Notes: generated from the sequence alone by a model not told the origin. A DNA stretch of 40,288 nt from Streptomyces tateyamensis (GCF_003205575.1 NZ_PYBW01000101.1:1-40288); one strand, 5' to 3'. Numbered from the stretch's first letter, positions 1 to 8,412 are shown. A program made the numbers and translations.

Positions 1-509
1 CCAAGCTCCCCGCAACGGCGTGGGAGGCTTCCCTCCGCCAGGACGGCGAGATCCAGGAGGACTACGGCATCGCGGAGTTGACCGGACTGAGCAACCGGCC
101 CGGTTGGCCCGACGGGATGCGGCTGCTGGTCCGCCGGGTGAGGCCCGCCGGCCGCCACAGGAAGAAGCTCACCGCGTTCGAGCTGAAGACGGGCTGGAAG
201 TACTCCGTGATCGCGACCAACATCCGGCACATGTGGGGCATCGCCGGCTCCCACCAGCCGCAGTGGCTCGACGCCGTCGCCCGCGAGCACGCCGTGGTGG
301 AGGACCGGGTGAGAGCGGACAAGGCGATGGGGCTTCGGAATCTTCCGAGCAAGTCGTGGGAGGTGAACCGCGGTTGGATGCTCGCCGCGAACCTCGGTCA
401 CGACCTGGACTGCTGGGTCCGCCTGCTGGCCCTGCACGACCAGTCCGATCTTGAGCAGGCCGAGCCGGACACGATGCGGTACCGGCTCTACCACCTGCCC
501 GCGCGCCTC
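1..509 (+). pseudogene. IS1380-family transposase, 3' fragment (open at left edge)
   Basis: The frame is already open at the first base (codons begin at base 3) and encodes the C-terminal third of an IS1380-type DDE transposase. Recognisable pieces are WPDGMRLLVRR, the beta-strand block ending in ATN, and VVEDRVRADKAMGLRNLP, which carries the last acidic residue of the DDE triad in this family. The usual C-terminus (HLPARLxRHARR... in relatives) stops abruptly after HLPARL near base 509. From there the frame runs without interruption into an unrelated secreted-protein sequence. No inverted repeat or transposase stop codon remains on this side, so this is a decayed element joined by deletion. 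The N-terminal part lies outside the window and its state is unknown. Family assignment is by motif recognition. Confidence 0.8.
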
Positions 510-1883
510 CCTGGCCCTGCCAACGGCACCACCACCTGCACCAGCGCGGGCGTCACAAGCTCGTACAACCAGGCCACCCTGTGGGCCCGCGAGCGGACCA
601 CCGGCCGCCTCCTCGCCTACCCCATCGCCAAGAGCCCCGCCAACAACTGCGCCAACGACTACACCGCCCTCGCCGACCCGCTCAAGGGCACCGTCATCGC
701 CACCGGCGTCGACACCACCACCTACCCCGTGGTCGGCTCCGTCGGCGACCTGAACAACGACGGCATCCCCGACCTCTACGCCCAGAACTCTGCCAACAAG
801 CTCGTTACGTGGACCGGCACCACCAACACCTCCGGCGCCGTCACCGGCTTCACCGGCCTCAGCTCCATCGGCGACCTGCACCTCCCGCTCGCCCGCTACC
901 CCCTCACCAGCGACGCGAGCGACGCCAGCCGCCAACACAACGGAACCCCCACCGGCGACATCACCTTCGCCCCCGCCACCCTCGGCGGCGCCCCCACCCA
1001 GGGCGCCGTGTTCAACGCCACCAGCAACAACGGCGAGATCGACACGACCCTGAAGGTCAACACCCAGCAGTCCTTCACCCTCGACACCTGGGCCCGCGCG
1101 GACCAGAACGACGGCATCGCCATCAGCCAGGACGGCACCAACACCAGCAACTTCAAACTCTGGCCCGCCACCATCAACGGCACCGCCAACTGGACCTTCG
1201 CCATGGCCACCGGCGACCCCACCACCGGCTCGCCCTACGACACCACCAACACCTACACCTCCGCCGCCCGCGTCCAAGCCGGCACCTGGGCCAAGCTCAC
1301 CGCCAGCTACAACGCCACCACCGGCCAGATAGCCCTGTTCGTCAACGGCGCACTCGCCGCCACCGGGACCCACACCGTCACCATCCCCGCCACCGGCAAC
1401 CTCGTGCTCGGGCGCTACAAGAACACCGGCACCAACGGCAGCTTCTTCCACGGAGCCCTCGCCGACCTCTCCGTCTACGACCACCCCACCGGCCTTCCGA
1501 CCACCCTCACCGGCGGCACCGTGCTCCGCCCCGGCGACACCGTCTACGCCGCCCACACCATGCTGACCATGCAGACTGACGGCAACCTCGTCCTCTACGC
1601 CCTCAACATCCAGAACACCCCCACCAGCCAGGCCCTCTGGTCCACCAACACCAGCGGCAACCCAGGCGCCTACGCCACCATGCAAACCGACGGCAACCTC
1701 GTCGTCTACAAGCCCGACTTCGCCTACACCACCCCCGGCACCAGCGCCAACGCCCTCTGGTCCTCCGCCACCCCCAACAACCCCGCAGCCGTCGCCAAGA
1801 TCCAGGACGACTGCAACTTCGTCATCTACAACACCACCGGCACACCCGTCTGGAACACCCACACCTACAACCCCAACCCCTGA
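510..1883 (+). pseudogene. Secreted FG-GAP/LamG/bulb-lectin protein, 5'-truncated and fused to transposase
   Basis: This is the C-terminal part of a Streptomyces-type extracellular carbohydrate-binding protein. In order it has an FG-GAP/VCBS-like calcium loop (DLNNDGIPDLY, about bases 745-780), a LamG/concanavalin-like sandwich (about 880-1490; PLTSD... through HGALADLSVYDHP), and a bulb-type mannose-binding lectin domain (about 1515-1870). The lectin domain has three QxDxNxVxY sites: QTDGNLVLY, QTDGNLVVY and QDDCNFVIY. Signal peptide and N-terminal domains are missing, and the frame is continuous with the transposase fragment upstream. The third codon position is almost always C here, unlike the transposase half, which supports two origins. 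The chimera could be translated (an ATG exists at 78) but would be cytoplasmic, so I treat it as a broken gene. A strong terminator follows. Confidence 0.75.
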
Positions 1884-1920
1884 CCGACTCCGGGCGCCGC
1901 GCTCGGCAGCGTGCCAATCC

Positions 1921-1950
1921 TTTGAGCCCGAGTCACCGCTCGGGCTCAAA
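1921..1950 (+). terminator. Intrinsic terminator after the lectin pseudogene
   Basis: A perfect 12-bp inverted repeat (TTTGAGCCCGAG at 1921-1932, complement at 1939-1950) with a 6-nt loop lies 37 bp past the stop codon. Confidence 0.75.
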
Positions 1951-2002
1951 CAGCGCACTCAGCTCGGGACAGCTCCCACTAGCTCTACCGATCCCAGCCT
2001 CA

Positions 2003-2039
2003 GGTGGGCCCGCCGGACACATCGTCCCGCGGGCCCACC
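2003..2039. terminator. Hairpin between the lectin pseudogene and the IS element
   Basis: GGTGGGCCCGC (2003-2013) pairs perfectly with 2029-2039, and inner GGAC/GTCC extends the stem past one C:C mismatch to a 5-nt loop. It may be a second terminator for the pseudogene or for a gene lost when the region was rearranged. Otherwise 1951-2168 shows no gene. Confidence 0.45.
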
Positions 2040-2195
2040 GCCCCAGCGAGGAACCACCTATGCTCAGGTAGACAGACTTCGATCCGTTCTAACCGGTCCC
2101 ACGGAACGGTTGGTTCGGCCACCTGAACTCCTTGCAGCTCCGCCTCGCTGTCCTTCCCTCGCCCTGATCTAGAAGTCTGATGAAGATGTTGGGTT

Positions 2196-2225
2196 CTGGC
2201 CCCACCGCGCGAGCGGTGGGGCCAG
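2196..2225 (+). promoter_or_regulatory. Hairpin in the transposase leader
   Basis: CTGGCCCCACCGC (2196-2208) and its perfect complement (2213-2225) enclose the loop GCGA, ending 9 nt before the GTG start. In a transcript entering from outside the element this could fold and block translation or stop RNA polymerase; this role is inferred. Confidence 0.5.
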
Positions 2226-2234
2226 ACTCGTTTC

Positions 2235-3815
2235 GTGGCGATGGGGGAATGGGCTGGGGAACTGGTCGGGCCGGATGTGTGGGAGACCTGCCGGGAGTTG
2301 ATCCCGGCGGGGAGTGTGTTCGCGTTCCTCGCCGAGCACCGGGAGTCCCTGTTCCCGGGCTCGATGTTCGCGGACATGTATCCGTCGAGGAACGGGCGGC
2401 CGAGCATGCCGCCGCAGGTTCTCGCGGCGACGGTGGTGCTGCAGAGTCTGCACGGGCTGTCGGACTTCGACACGGTCCAGCAGCTTCGCTGCGACCTGCG
2501 GTGGAAGGCCGCCTGTGGCCTGGGCCTCAACGACACCGCGTTCGACCCCTCACTGCTGGCTTACTTCCGGCGGCGGCTGCAGCGCTCGCCGGATCCGAAC
2601 CGGTTGTTCACCAGGGTCAAGGAGGTGGTGGCGGCCACCGGCGTGCTCAAGGGCAAGCAGCGGCGGGCCCTGGACTCCACCGTGCTGGACGACGCGGTGG
2701 CCACCCAGGACACCGTCACCCAGCTGATCGCGGCGATCCGCCGGGTGATCCGGGACGTGCCCGGCGGTGAGAAGACCGCCGCCATCTGGTGCACCGCCCA
2801 CGACTACACCGACCCGGGCAAGCCCCGCATCGCCTGGAACGACGAGCAGGCCCGCGCCGCACTGGTGGACGCGCTGGTCACCGACGCGCTCAACCTGCTC
2901 GGCCGCCTGCCCGAACGGCAGCTGGACGAGAAGGCCGCGGACGCTGTCGGGCTGCTGGCCCTGGTCGCCGGCCAGGACGTGGAGGTCGCCGACGGCTCCG
3001 ACGGGCGCGACGGACGCTGGCGCATCGCCCGCGGCACCGTCTACGGCAGGATCGTGTCCACCGTCGATGCCGAGGCCCGCCATATCCACAAGAATCGGAC
3101 CCGCCACCAGGACGGCTTCCGCGCCCACGGTGCTTTCGAACCCGAGACCGGCCTGCTCACCGAGGTCGAGCTCACCGCCGGTACCGGAGCCGAAAATCAC
3201 GAGGCAGCCGTCGCCGAGGTCCTGCTCGCCGACGAGACCGAGGATCTGACCGTGCTCGGCGACACGGCCTACGGCAGTGGCGATCTACGTGAAGCCCTCG
3301 AAGCAGACGGCCACACCCTCGTGATCAAGCCGCCGCCGCTGAAACCCGCCGTCCCCGGCGGCTTCACCGCCGACGACTTCCACGTCGACACCGCCAAAGG
3401 CGAGGTGACCTGCCCCGCCGGCCACACCAAGGCCCTCGGCCGACCCGACGCCAAGGGCGCCCGCACCGCCCAGTTCAAGAAGCTCTGCACCCATTGCCCC
3501 CTGCGCGAGCGATGCACCCGTTCCAAGACCGGCCGAGCCTTCCAGGTCCACGCCCACTACGACCGCTTGAAAACCGCACGCCAGCAGGCCGCCGACCCGG
3601 ACTGGCAAGCCGAGTACCGGCGTTGGCGCCCGCCCGTCGAACGCGCCATGGCCTGGCTCGTCGCCCGAGGCAACCGCAGAGTCCGCTACCGAGGCGTCCT
3701 GAAGAACAACACCTGGCTCCACAACCGCGCCGCAGCCCTCAACCTCCGCCGACTGATCAACCTCGGCCTCACCCACACCGGCCACACCTGGGCCCTCACT
3801 CCAACCACCACATAG
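2235..3815 (+). CDS. IS1182-family transposase
   Basis: A 526-residue DDE transposase. The N-terminal region (SMFADMYPSRNGRPSMPP, LAATVVLQSLHGLSDFDTVQQL) is typical of IS1182. The proposed catalytic residues are Asp147 (ALDSTVLDD), Asp343 (GDTAYGSGD) and Glu469 (PPVERAMAWLVARG). A cysteine cluster of the form CPAGH...CTHCPLRERC lies between the second Asp and the Glu, as is usual in this family. Translation can start at GTG 2235 or ATG 2241. No good ribosome-binding site is visible, and the hairpin at 2196-2225 occupies the leader, which would fit the low expression and protection from read-through often seen in insertion sequences. No frameshift or truncation is seen. Confidence 0.9.
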   Translation: MAMGEWAGELVGPDVWETCRELIPAGSVFAFLAEHRESLFPGSMFADMYPSRNGRPSMPPQVLAATVVLQSLHGLSDFDTVQQLRCDLRWKAACGLGLNDTAFDPSLLAYFRRRLQRSPDPNRLFTRVKEVVAATGVLKGKQRRALDSTVLDDAVATQDTVTQLIAAIRRVIRDVPGGEKTAAIWCTAHDYTDPGKPRIAWNDEQARAALVDALVTDALNLLGRLPERQLDEKAADAVGLLALVAGQDVEVADGSDGRDGRWRIARGTVYGRIVSTVDAEARHIHKNRTRHQDGFRAHGAFEPETGLLTEVELTAGTGAENHEAAVAEVLLADETEDLTVLGDTAYGSGDLREALEADGHTLVIKPPPLKPAVPGGFTADDFHVDTAKGEVTCPAGHTKALGRPDAKGARTAQFKKLCTHCPLRERCTRSKTGRAFQVHAHYDRLKTARQQAADPDWQAEYRRWRPPVERAMAWLVARGNRRVRYRGVLKNNTWLHNRAAALNLRRLINLGLTHTGHTWALTPTTT

Positions 3816-3819
3816 CGAT

Positions 3820-3852
3820 GGAGGGGCTGTCCCCAACCAGGACAGCCCCTCC
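3820..3852 (+). terminator. Hairpin at the 3' end of the IS element
   Basis: GGAGGGGCTGTCC (3820-3832) pairs perfectly with 3840-3852 over a 7-nt loop, 4 nt after the transposase stop codon and inside the right inverted repeat. It probably terminates transposase transcription. Confidence 0.65.
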
Positions 3853-4059
3853 AACAGCAAGATCTTCATCAGACTTCTAGGCGGTGCCATCAGCGCGGCT
3901 GGAGCGATCTACAACGTGACGCTCGCCAAGAAGAAACTGCCCGTTCGGCGGGTAGGAGGCCCCTGCCCATGTGACCGCGACGGGTGGGACCTGGGACCCT
4001 GTACCGCTATAAGCGCACAGTTGACGGGCCCTTGCCCGAGTCTCTGCCAGCCATTCCAT

Positions 4060-4075
4060 TCACTCGTGTGAGTGA
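4060..4075. promoter_or_regulatory. Palindrome upstream of the MfnB-like gene
   Basis: TCACTC-GTGT-GAGTGA is a perfect 6-bp inverted repeat, with partial further symmetry (CCAT/ATGG), 78 bp before the GTG start. It is a candidate operator. Apart from this and a TTGACG at 4021-4026 without a convincing -10 box, 3881-4152 shows no gene. Confidence 0.3.
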
Positions 4076-4152
4076 TGGCCTGTCATGGCACTGTCGAATA
4101 GCGTTCCCCTGGCCATGGGCGGCCGCCCAGCGGATTCTCGGAGGAATGCACG

Positions 4153-5433
4153 GTGTCGACCAGCGGTGTGCAGGACATACCCGGCGCGGATCGGCGGTTG
4201 CTGGTCAGCGTGTTCGATCCGCAGGAGGCGCGGGAGGCGGTGCTCGGGGGTGCCCGGATCATCGACAGCGAGGACCCGCGCAGCGCGCTCGGGACGATCA
4301 AGCCGCAGCGGATCATGGACATCGGGGACGCGGTGCTGCGCACCCGGCGGCAGCTGCCGGTGCAGCTGAGCACCAACATCGGCGAGGACCAACTGCTATT
4401 CCGGCGGGCCGATAACGGGCTGGCGATGGCCAAGTCGGCCTACGAGCAGGTGAGCAAGGCGGCCCAGGCCGCGCTCGGGGTGGCGGTGGCGATGGGCACC
4501 GGGGTGCACCCGTGCGGGATCCTCAAGGTCGGCCTGGACGGCATGGCCGTCGACGAACTCGCCGAGGTGCTGGGCGAGATCGTGACCACCCTGCGGCGCA
4601 GCGACCAGGTGTCCCGGACCCGGGTGATGTCGGTGCTGTTCGCCCAGGACCTGGACCTGTGGGACGCGCGCAAGGCGCTGCCGCAGGTACGGCGGGTGCT
4701 GGTGGGGCTGGGTGAGTACCAGCCGTGCACGCCGGACGCGCCCGGGGCGTTCGACCTCGGGGAGTTCCGGACGGACGAGGCGGGCACCTTCGCCGCCGTC
4801 AACGAACCTTTGCCCCACCAGGACTGCGGCCTGACGAGGGATCGGCGCACCGACCGGGAGGCGATCCTGGGGATGGTGGAGGCCAGCGCGGCGGCCGGGG
4901 CTGACGCGGTCATGGTGGGCACCAGCGTCCAGATGAAGGCGGCCCGGATCGGACTGATCTCCACCGCCGACAGCCCGGAGCTGGTCGACCTGAACCGGTG
5001 CGACACCGACTCCGAGGGCCTGCCCCGGGCCGGGATCCTGTCGCTGGACGAGATCCGGTTCTTCGTCGAGGTGTGCCACAGTTACGGCATGCAGGCCAAC
5101 CTGGCCGGCTCGGTGCAGAGCCACCAGGCCCAGCAGATCTGGCGGTTGGTGCCCCAGCTCGACCAGCTCTCGGCCCGCGGCGGGGTCAGCGCGCTGGCCC
5201 GCGACCCGTTCGGCGCCACCGGCTCCGGCGAGGGCGCCCGGCGCGGGCGTACCGTGCGCAGTTCCCTGGTGGGCGGGATCCTGCCTCCGGAGCAGGGCGG
5301 CTACCTGGTACTGCCGAGGCGGATGGCCGCCTCGCCGCAGGCTCGGGAGAGCGTGGCGGCGCTGCTCAAGTGCCACCCGGACCTGACCGCCTTCACCGCG
5401 GACGAGTACGGCGCCCTCGCGCCGCTGAGCTGA
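4153..5433 (+). CDS. MfnB-like (DUF556) TIM-barrel protein with altered active site
   Basis: Starts at GTG 4153 behind a strong GGAGGAA at 4140-4146; 426 residues. The backbone matches (5-formylfuran-3-yl)methyl phosphate synthase, MfnB, of methanofuran synthesis: LLVSVFDPQEAREAVLGGA-IID near the N-terminus, GILKVGLDGM (Lys125), EVCHSYGMQANLAGS, and a final RGG...RRGRTVRSSLV block. True MfnB is about 235 residues, so this protein carries inserts (about residues 75-110 and 195-230) and a C-terminal extension of about 50 residues. Compared with my recollection of the Methanocaldococcus enzyme, the Schiff-base Lys27 corresponds to Glu40 (DSEDP for DVKNP), and Asp151 and Lys155 correspond to Gly and Gln (VMVGTSVQ for AMLDTAIK). 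Only the Lys85 equivalent is kept. A furan-forming reaction therefore looks unlikely and the true substrate is unknown. The gene stands alone and converges with the next gene. Confidence 0.65.
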   Translation: MSTSGVQDIPGADRRLLVSVFDPQEAREAVLGGARIIDSEDPRSALGTIKPQRIMDIGDAVLRTRRQLPVQLSTNIGEDQLLFRRADNGLAMAKSAYEQVSKAAQAALGVAVAMGTGVHPCGILKVGLDGMAVDELAEVLGEIVTTLRRSDQVSRTRVMSVLFAQDLDLWDARKALPQVRRVLVGLGEYQPCTPDAPGAFDLGEFRTDEAGTFAAVNEPLPHQDCGLTRDRRTDREAILGMVEASAAAGADAVMVGTSVQMKAARIGLISTADSPELVDLNRCDTDSEGLPRAGILSLDEIRFFVEVCHSYGMQANLAGSVQSHQAQQIWRLVPQLDQLSARGGVSALARDPFGATGSGEGARRGRTVRSSLVGGILPPEQGGYLVLPRRMAASPQARESVAALLKCHPDLTAFTADEYGALAPLS

Positions 5434-5457
5434 GCCGGGCCGCGGGTGGCCAGGTGG

Positions 5458-6243
5458 TCAGGTGACCACCGGCTTGTCGGTGGCGGGGGCCTTGAGGACC
5501 GCGTTCAGCAGCGGGCTCAGCTTGTCCACCAGGGTGTTGTAGTCGCCGACATGACCGTCGGACCACTGGCCCACGCCGACCAGCACGGTGTTCCCGTAGG
5601 CCGCGAAGGACTGGACCGCGCCGGCGTCGGCGGGCAGCCGGCGCAGGCCGCTGTCGGAGCCCGGGACCAGGGTGCCGACCTCGATGTCGGCCGGGTTGCC
5701 GGCCAGTTGGGTGAGGACGTGGGCCACGTCCGCCGGGTCCTTCAGGGTGAACATGGCCACGTTGAACTCGTCGCCGGCCGCGTTCCGGTAGAGCGCCTGG
5801 TGGAGGCCCAGGCAGCCGTGGCTCTGGGTGATCAGGCCGGCCAGGGTCGGGCCGACCACCTCCGACCCGGTGCAGTCGGTCTGTGCGGCGTCGACGACCA
5901 GGGTGTATCCGGCGGGCTGCGCCGGGAAGCCGGGCGCGGCCGGGGCGGCGGAGCTGGAAGGGGCGGCGGAGGGCGCGGTCGAAGGAGTAGCGGCGGCCGG
6001 CGACGGCTTGGTGGCCGCCGGTGCCGCGACCGCCTTGGCCTGGTGCGGGGCGTTCAACAGCCCGTACGCCCCCAGCCCCACTATGCCCACCGCCACCGCG
6101 ATGCCGAGCAGCACCTTGGCCCGCGGCCGGCTCTTCCTGCTGCTCTCCTGCGGGCCCACTACCGGATCCACCAGGCCGCTGCTCGCCCGGTGATTCCGGA
6201 CGAACTCGGCCCACTGCTCGTCGTCCACCCCGTGATTGGTCAC
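5458..6243 (-). CDS. Membrane-anchored protein of unknown function
   Basis: 261 residues from GTG 6243. The cytoplasmic N-terminus (EQWAEFVRNH...) is about 43 residues and rich in Arg/Lys just before the membrane (SSRKSRPRAK). One membrane helix follows (VLLGIAVAVGIVGLGAYGLL, about 44-63), then an Ala/Pro/Ser/Thr linker to about residue 105. The extracytoplasmic domain of about 150 residues has three cysteines (CTGS..., GCLGLH...) that could include a disulphide. The fold of this domain is not recognised; the arrangement is common in actinomycete envelope proteins. It lies 13 nt downstream of the acetyltransferase gene, so the two are probably co-transcribed, and it ends convergently with the MfnB-like gene. 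A short inverted repeat (5453-5470) overlaps its stop codon. Confidence 0.7.
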   Translation of the reverse strand: MTNHGVDDEQWAEFVRNHRASSGLVDPVVGPQESSRKSRPRAKVLLGIAVAVGIVGLGAYGLLNAPHQAKAVAAPAATKPSPAAATPSTAPSAAPSSSAAPAAPGFPAQPAGYTLVVDAAQTDCTGSEVVGPTLAGLITQSHGCLGLHQALYRNAAGDEFNVAMFTLKDPADVAHVLTQLAGNPADIEVGTLVPGSDSGLRRLPADAGAVQSFAAYGNTVLVGVGQWSDGHVGDYNTLVDKLSPLLNAVLKAPATDKPVVT

Positions 6244-6256
6244 GGGTGAACCTTAA

Positions 6257-6700
6257 TCAGGTCAGATCACGATGGAAAACGACCATCGGATGCCCGGGGC
6301 CGAGGTAGTCCGCCACCACCTCGTCGCGGAAGCCCTGGCTGCGGTGGAACGCCACCGAGCCGGTGTTGGGCAGCGAGGTGATCGCCTTCAACCGCACCGC
6401 GCCCTGACTGCGCGCGACCGTGGCGAACTCGCCGTACAGCCGGCCGGCCAGCCCCTGGCCGCGGGCGTCGTCCCGGGTGGCGACCAGGTGGACGTACCCG
6501 GTGGCGTCCGGCGTGACGAACCCGACCAGGTAGGCCAGGATCCCCGCCTCACTGCGCGCGACGAAGCAGGTGGCGGCGAACTCCTTGACCAGCGCCCGCA
6601 GGTGCGCCGAGCGCAGGTCGCGCTCGCCCCAGTAGCGGTCGTTGTCCTCGACCACCTGGAGCAGGTCGGTGATGTCGGCGGTCTCGATCGTGGGTTGCAT
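6257..6700 (-). CDS. GNAT-family N-acetyltransferase
   Basis: 147 residues, a usual single-domain GNAT length. The acetyl-CoA loop RDDARGQGLAGRLYGEF (R-x-x-G-x-G/A form) follows the strand GYVHLVAT, and a later segment reads AVRLKAITSLPNTGSVAFHRSQGFR, the region where many GNATs place the C-terminal NT..A...Y/F..GF motif. The substrate cannot be predicted. The gene begins an operon with the membrane-anchored unknown. The terminator hairpin of the upstream protease gene (6729-6775) separates it from that gene. Confidence 0.85.
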   Translation of the reverse strand: MQPTIETADITDLLQVVEDNDRYWGERDLRSAHLRALVKEFAATCFVARSEAGILAYLVGFVTPDATGYVHLVATRDDARGQGLAGRLYGEFATVARSQGAVRLKAITSLPNTGSVAFHRSQGFRDEVVADYLGPGHPMVVFHRDLT

Positions 6701-6728
6701 GATCGCGATGATAGGCCGGGGCCCGGGG

Positions 6729-6775
6729 CCGGGCGGCCCGGGAAGTCGACCGAGCCGACTTCCCGGGCCGCCCGG
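6729..6775 (-). terminator. Terminator after the S8 protease gene
   Basis: A perfect 20-bp inverted repeat (6729-6748 with 6756-6775) has a 7-nt loop and begins 10 bp past the protease stop codon. It is one of the strongest hairpins in the window. Confidence 0.85.
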
Positions 6776-6784
6776 TTCAGTTCC

Positions 6785-8254
6785 TCAGTCCCGCACCGCC
6801 GCGTTGGCGTCGATCAGCCCGTGGCCGTAGAAGCCGTTGTCCGCGGGCGAGCCCTCGCAGACCGCTCGCCAGGCGCCGGTGCCGTCCGGGTCGAACGGGC
6901 CGGCGGGGCAGGCGATCGGGGGCGCCTGGGCGGTCAGCAGCGCGGTGAGCTCGGCCGGCGAGGCCCACGGGTGGGCGCTGGCCAGCAGCGCGACCACGCC
7001 GGTCACGTGCGGGGTGGCCATCGAAGTGCCCTGCTTGTAGCCGTACTTGTTGCCCGGGACGGTGGAGAGCACCCGCCCGTTGTGGTCCGGGGTGTCCGGG
7101 AGCTGGAACCTGGAGTCGCCACCGGGAGCCGCCACCGTCACCACGTCCGCGCCGTAGCTGGAGTAGAAGGACTTGACGCCCTTGCTGCCCACCGCCGACA
7201 CCGCGATCACGCCCGGGAGTTCGGCGGGCAGCTCGAGGCAGCCGTTGTCCACCGGCCGGCTCAGCGGCGTGCTGTCGTCGGGGCTGGTGGTGTCCGTGCT
7301 CTTGTGCGCCATGTCGGTGTTGAAGTTGCCGGCCGCCGCGACGTTGAGCACCCCGTTGTGCTGCGAATACTCCACCGCCCGGCGGACCGCGGTGACGATC
7401 GCGGCCTGGTCCGGGTCGGACTGGCAGTTGTAGAGCCACGGGTCGATGAAGTAGCTGCTGTTGGTCACCTTGACGCCGTGCTCGGCCGCCCAGACGAAGC
7501 CGCAGACCGCGTACTCCGGGTAGATGAAGCCGCCGTCGTCCACCACCTTGATCGAGGCCAGCCGCACGTCCGGCGCGATGCCGACGATGCCCTTGCCGTT
7601 CCTGGCCGCCGCGATGGTGCCCGACACGTGGGTGCCGTGGTCGCTGGTGGTGGGCTGCCAGGACTTCCAACTGGTGTCCGGCACACCGCCGTTGATGCAG
7701 GAGGCGGAGAGCGACGGGTCGACGTTCGGCGCCAGGTCCTCGTGCGTGGCGTCGATCCCGGAGTCCATCACCCCGACCACCACGCTGCGGCTGCCCAGGG
7801 TGACCTGGTGCGCCTGGTCGGCGCCTATCTGGCGCAGGTCCCACTGCTCGGGTTCCAGCGGCTCGCTGCCGTCGGCGGGCGCGGTGGCGGGCGCGGCCAC
7901 CAGCTCGGTGCCGTCGTCCACGGCGGCCGGGATGCCGGCCGTCCGGGTGGCCCCGACCGAGTCGATCCCGTTCTGGCCGCGCAGCCTGGCGGCGAAGCCG
8001 GGGTCGGTGGACCGGGCGACGATCACGCCGATCTGCTCGTAGGCGTACACCACGGTGCCGCCGGCGGCGGTGACCGCCCGCTCGGCCTTCTGCACCTGCC
8101 CGTGGTTGGCCCTGGTGTTGACCACGTAGCTGAGCGCGGTGCCGGCGGCCGAGGCCCCGGTCGCGGCGCCCAGCGGCACCGCGAGCGCGGCCGAGGTCAC
8201 CAGTGCCACCCCGGCCGCGCCCCCGCGCAGCCGGTCAAGTCGACGAACTCCCAT
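6785..8254 (-). CDS. Secreted subtilisin-like serine protease (S8)
   Basis: 489 residues from ATG 8254, chosen because GGGAGGG lies about 8 nt upstream and the protein then opens with a signal peptide (MGVRRLDRLRGGAAG, hydrophobic to about 35, cleavage near ASAAG). Residues about 42-110 look like an inhibitor I9-type propeptide. The catalytic triad is Asp164 (GVMDSGID), His206 (DHGTHVSG) and Ser411 (GTSMATPHVTG), and the oxyanion Asn lies in AAAGNFN. It is an exported endopeptidase, presumably nutritional or for processing. No pro-protein convertase or membrane-anchor segment follows the catalytic domain, so it should be released. It is transcribed alone: a terminator follows, and an opposed intergenic stretch separates it from the amidase gene. 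Confidence 0.92.
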   Translation of the reverse strand: MGVRRLDRLRGGAAGVALVTSAALAVPLGAATGASAAGTALSYVVNTRANHGQVQKAERAVTAAGGTVVYAYEQIGVIVARSTDPGFAARLRGQNGIDSVGATRTAGIPAAVDDGTELVAAPATAPADGSEPLEPEQWDLRQIGADQAHQVTLGSRSVVVGVMDSGIDATHEDLAPNVDPSLSASCINGGVPDTSWKSWQPTTSDHGTHVSGTIAAARNGKGIVGIAPDVRLASIKVVDDGGFIYPEYAVCGFVWAAEHGVKVTNSSYFIDPWLYNCQSDPDQAAIVTAVRRAVEYSQHNGVLNVAAAGNFNTDMAHKSTDTTSPDDSTPLSRPVDNGCLELPAELPGVIAVSAVGSKGVKSFYSSYGADVVTVAAPGGDSRFQLPDTPDHNGRVLSTVPGNKYGYKQGTSMATPHVTGVVALLASAHPWASPAELTALLTAQAPPIACPAGPFDPDGTGAWRAVCEGSPADNGFYGHGLIDANAAVRD

Positions 8255-8365
8255 TGGGGTTGGCCCTCCCGAGTTGACGTCGGCGCGAGGGCTGGTGAGC
8301 CTTCGCGCTTGAGTAACCGAAAGGTATGGAAGCAGCAATGCGTTGCACAAGAGGTCGCACGTGAA

Positions 8366-8396
8366 ACGGCCCGCCGGTCCAGGGCCGGCGGGCCGT
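8366..8396 (-). terminator. Terminator after the secreted amidase gene
   Basis: ACGGCCCGCCGG (8366-8377) and its perfect complement (8385-8396) enclose a 7-nt loop, 17 bp beyond the stop codon. Confidence 0.75.
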
Positions 8397-8412
8397 CAGC
8401 TCGAACGGGGCG

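Larger units (their letters stand above)
2173..3876 (+). mobile_element. Complete IS1182-family insertion sequence
   Basis: A single transposase gene is enclosed by near-perfect terminal inverted repeats. The left end (from 2173) begins AAGTCTGATGAAGAT, the right end (to 3876) is its exact reverse complement, and matching continues imperfectly a few bases further in. Immediately outside both ends is CTAG (2169-2172 and 3877-3880), consistent with a 4-bp target duplication. CTAG is itself palindromic, so the repeats could instead be read as 19 bp including it. Just inside each end is a hairpin: 2196-2225 (13-bp stem, 4-nt loop) before the gene, and 3820-3852 (13-bp stem, 7-nt loop) after it. 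Intact ends, gene and catalytic residues suggest a recent, possibly mobile copy. Confidence 0.85.

Noticed and set aside
3881..4072. Open frame after the IS element containing a GAISAAGAIYNVTLAKKK-like stretch
   Set aside because: It has no start codon or family match, and joining it across the IS gives only a short frame with a nearby stop. It may be a remnant but cannot be called.
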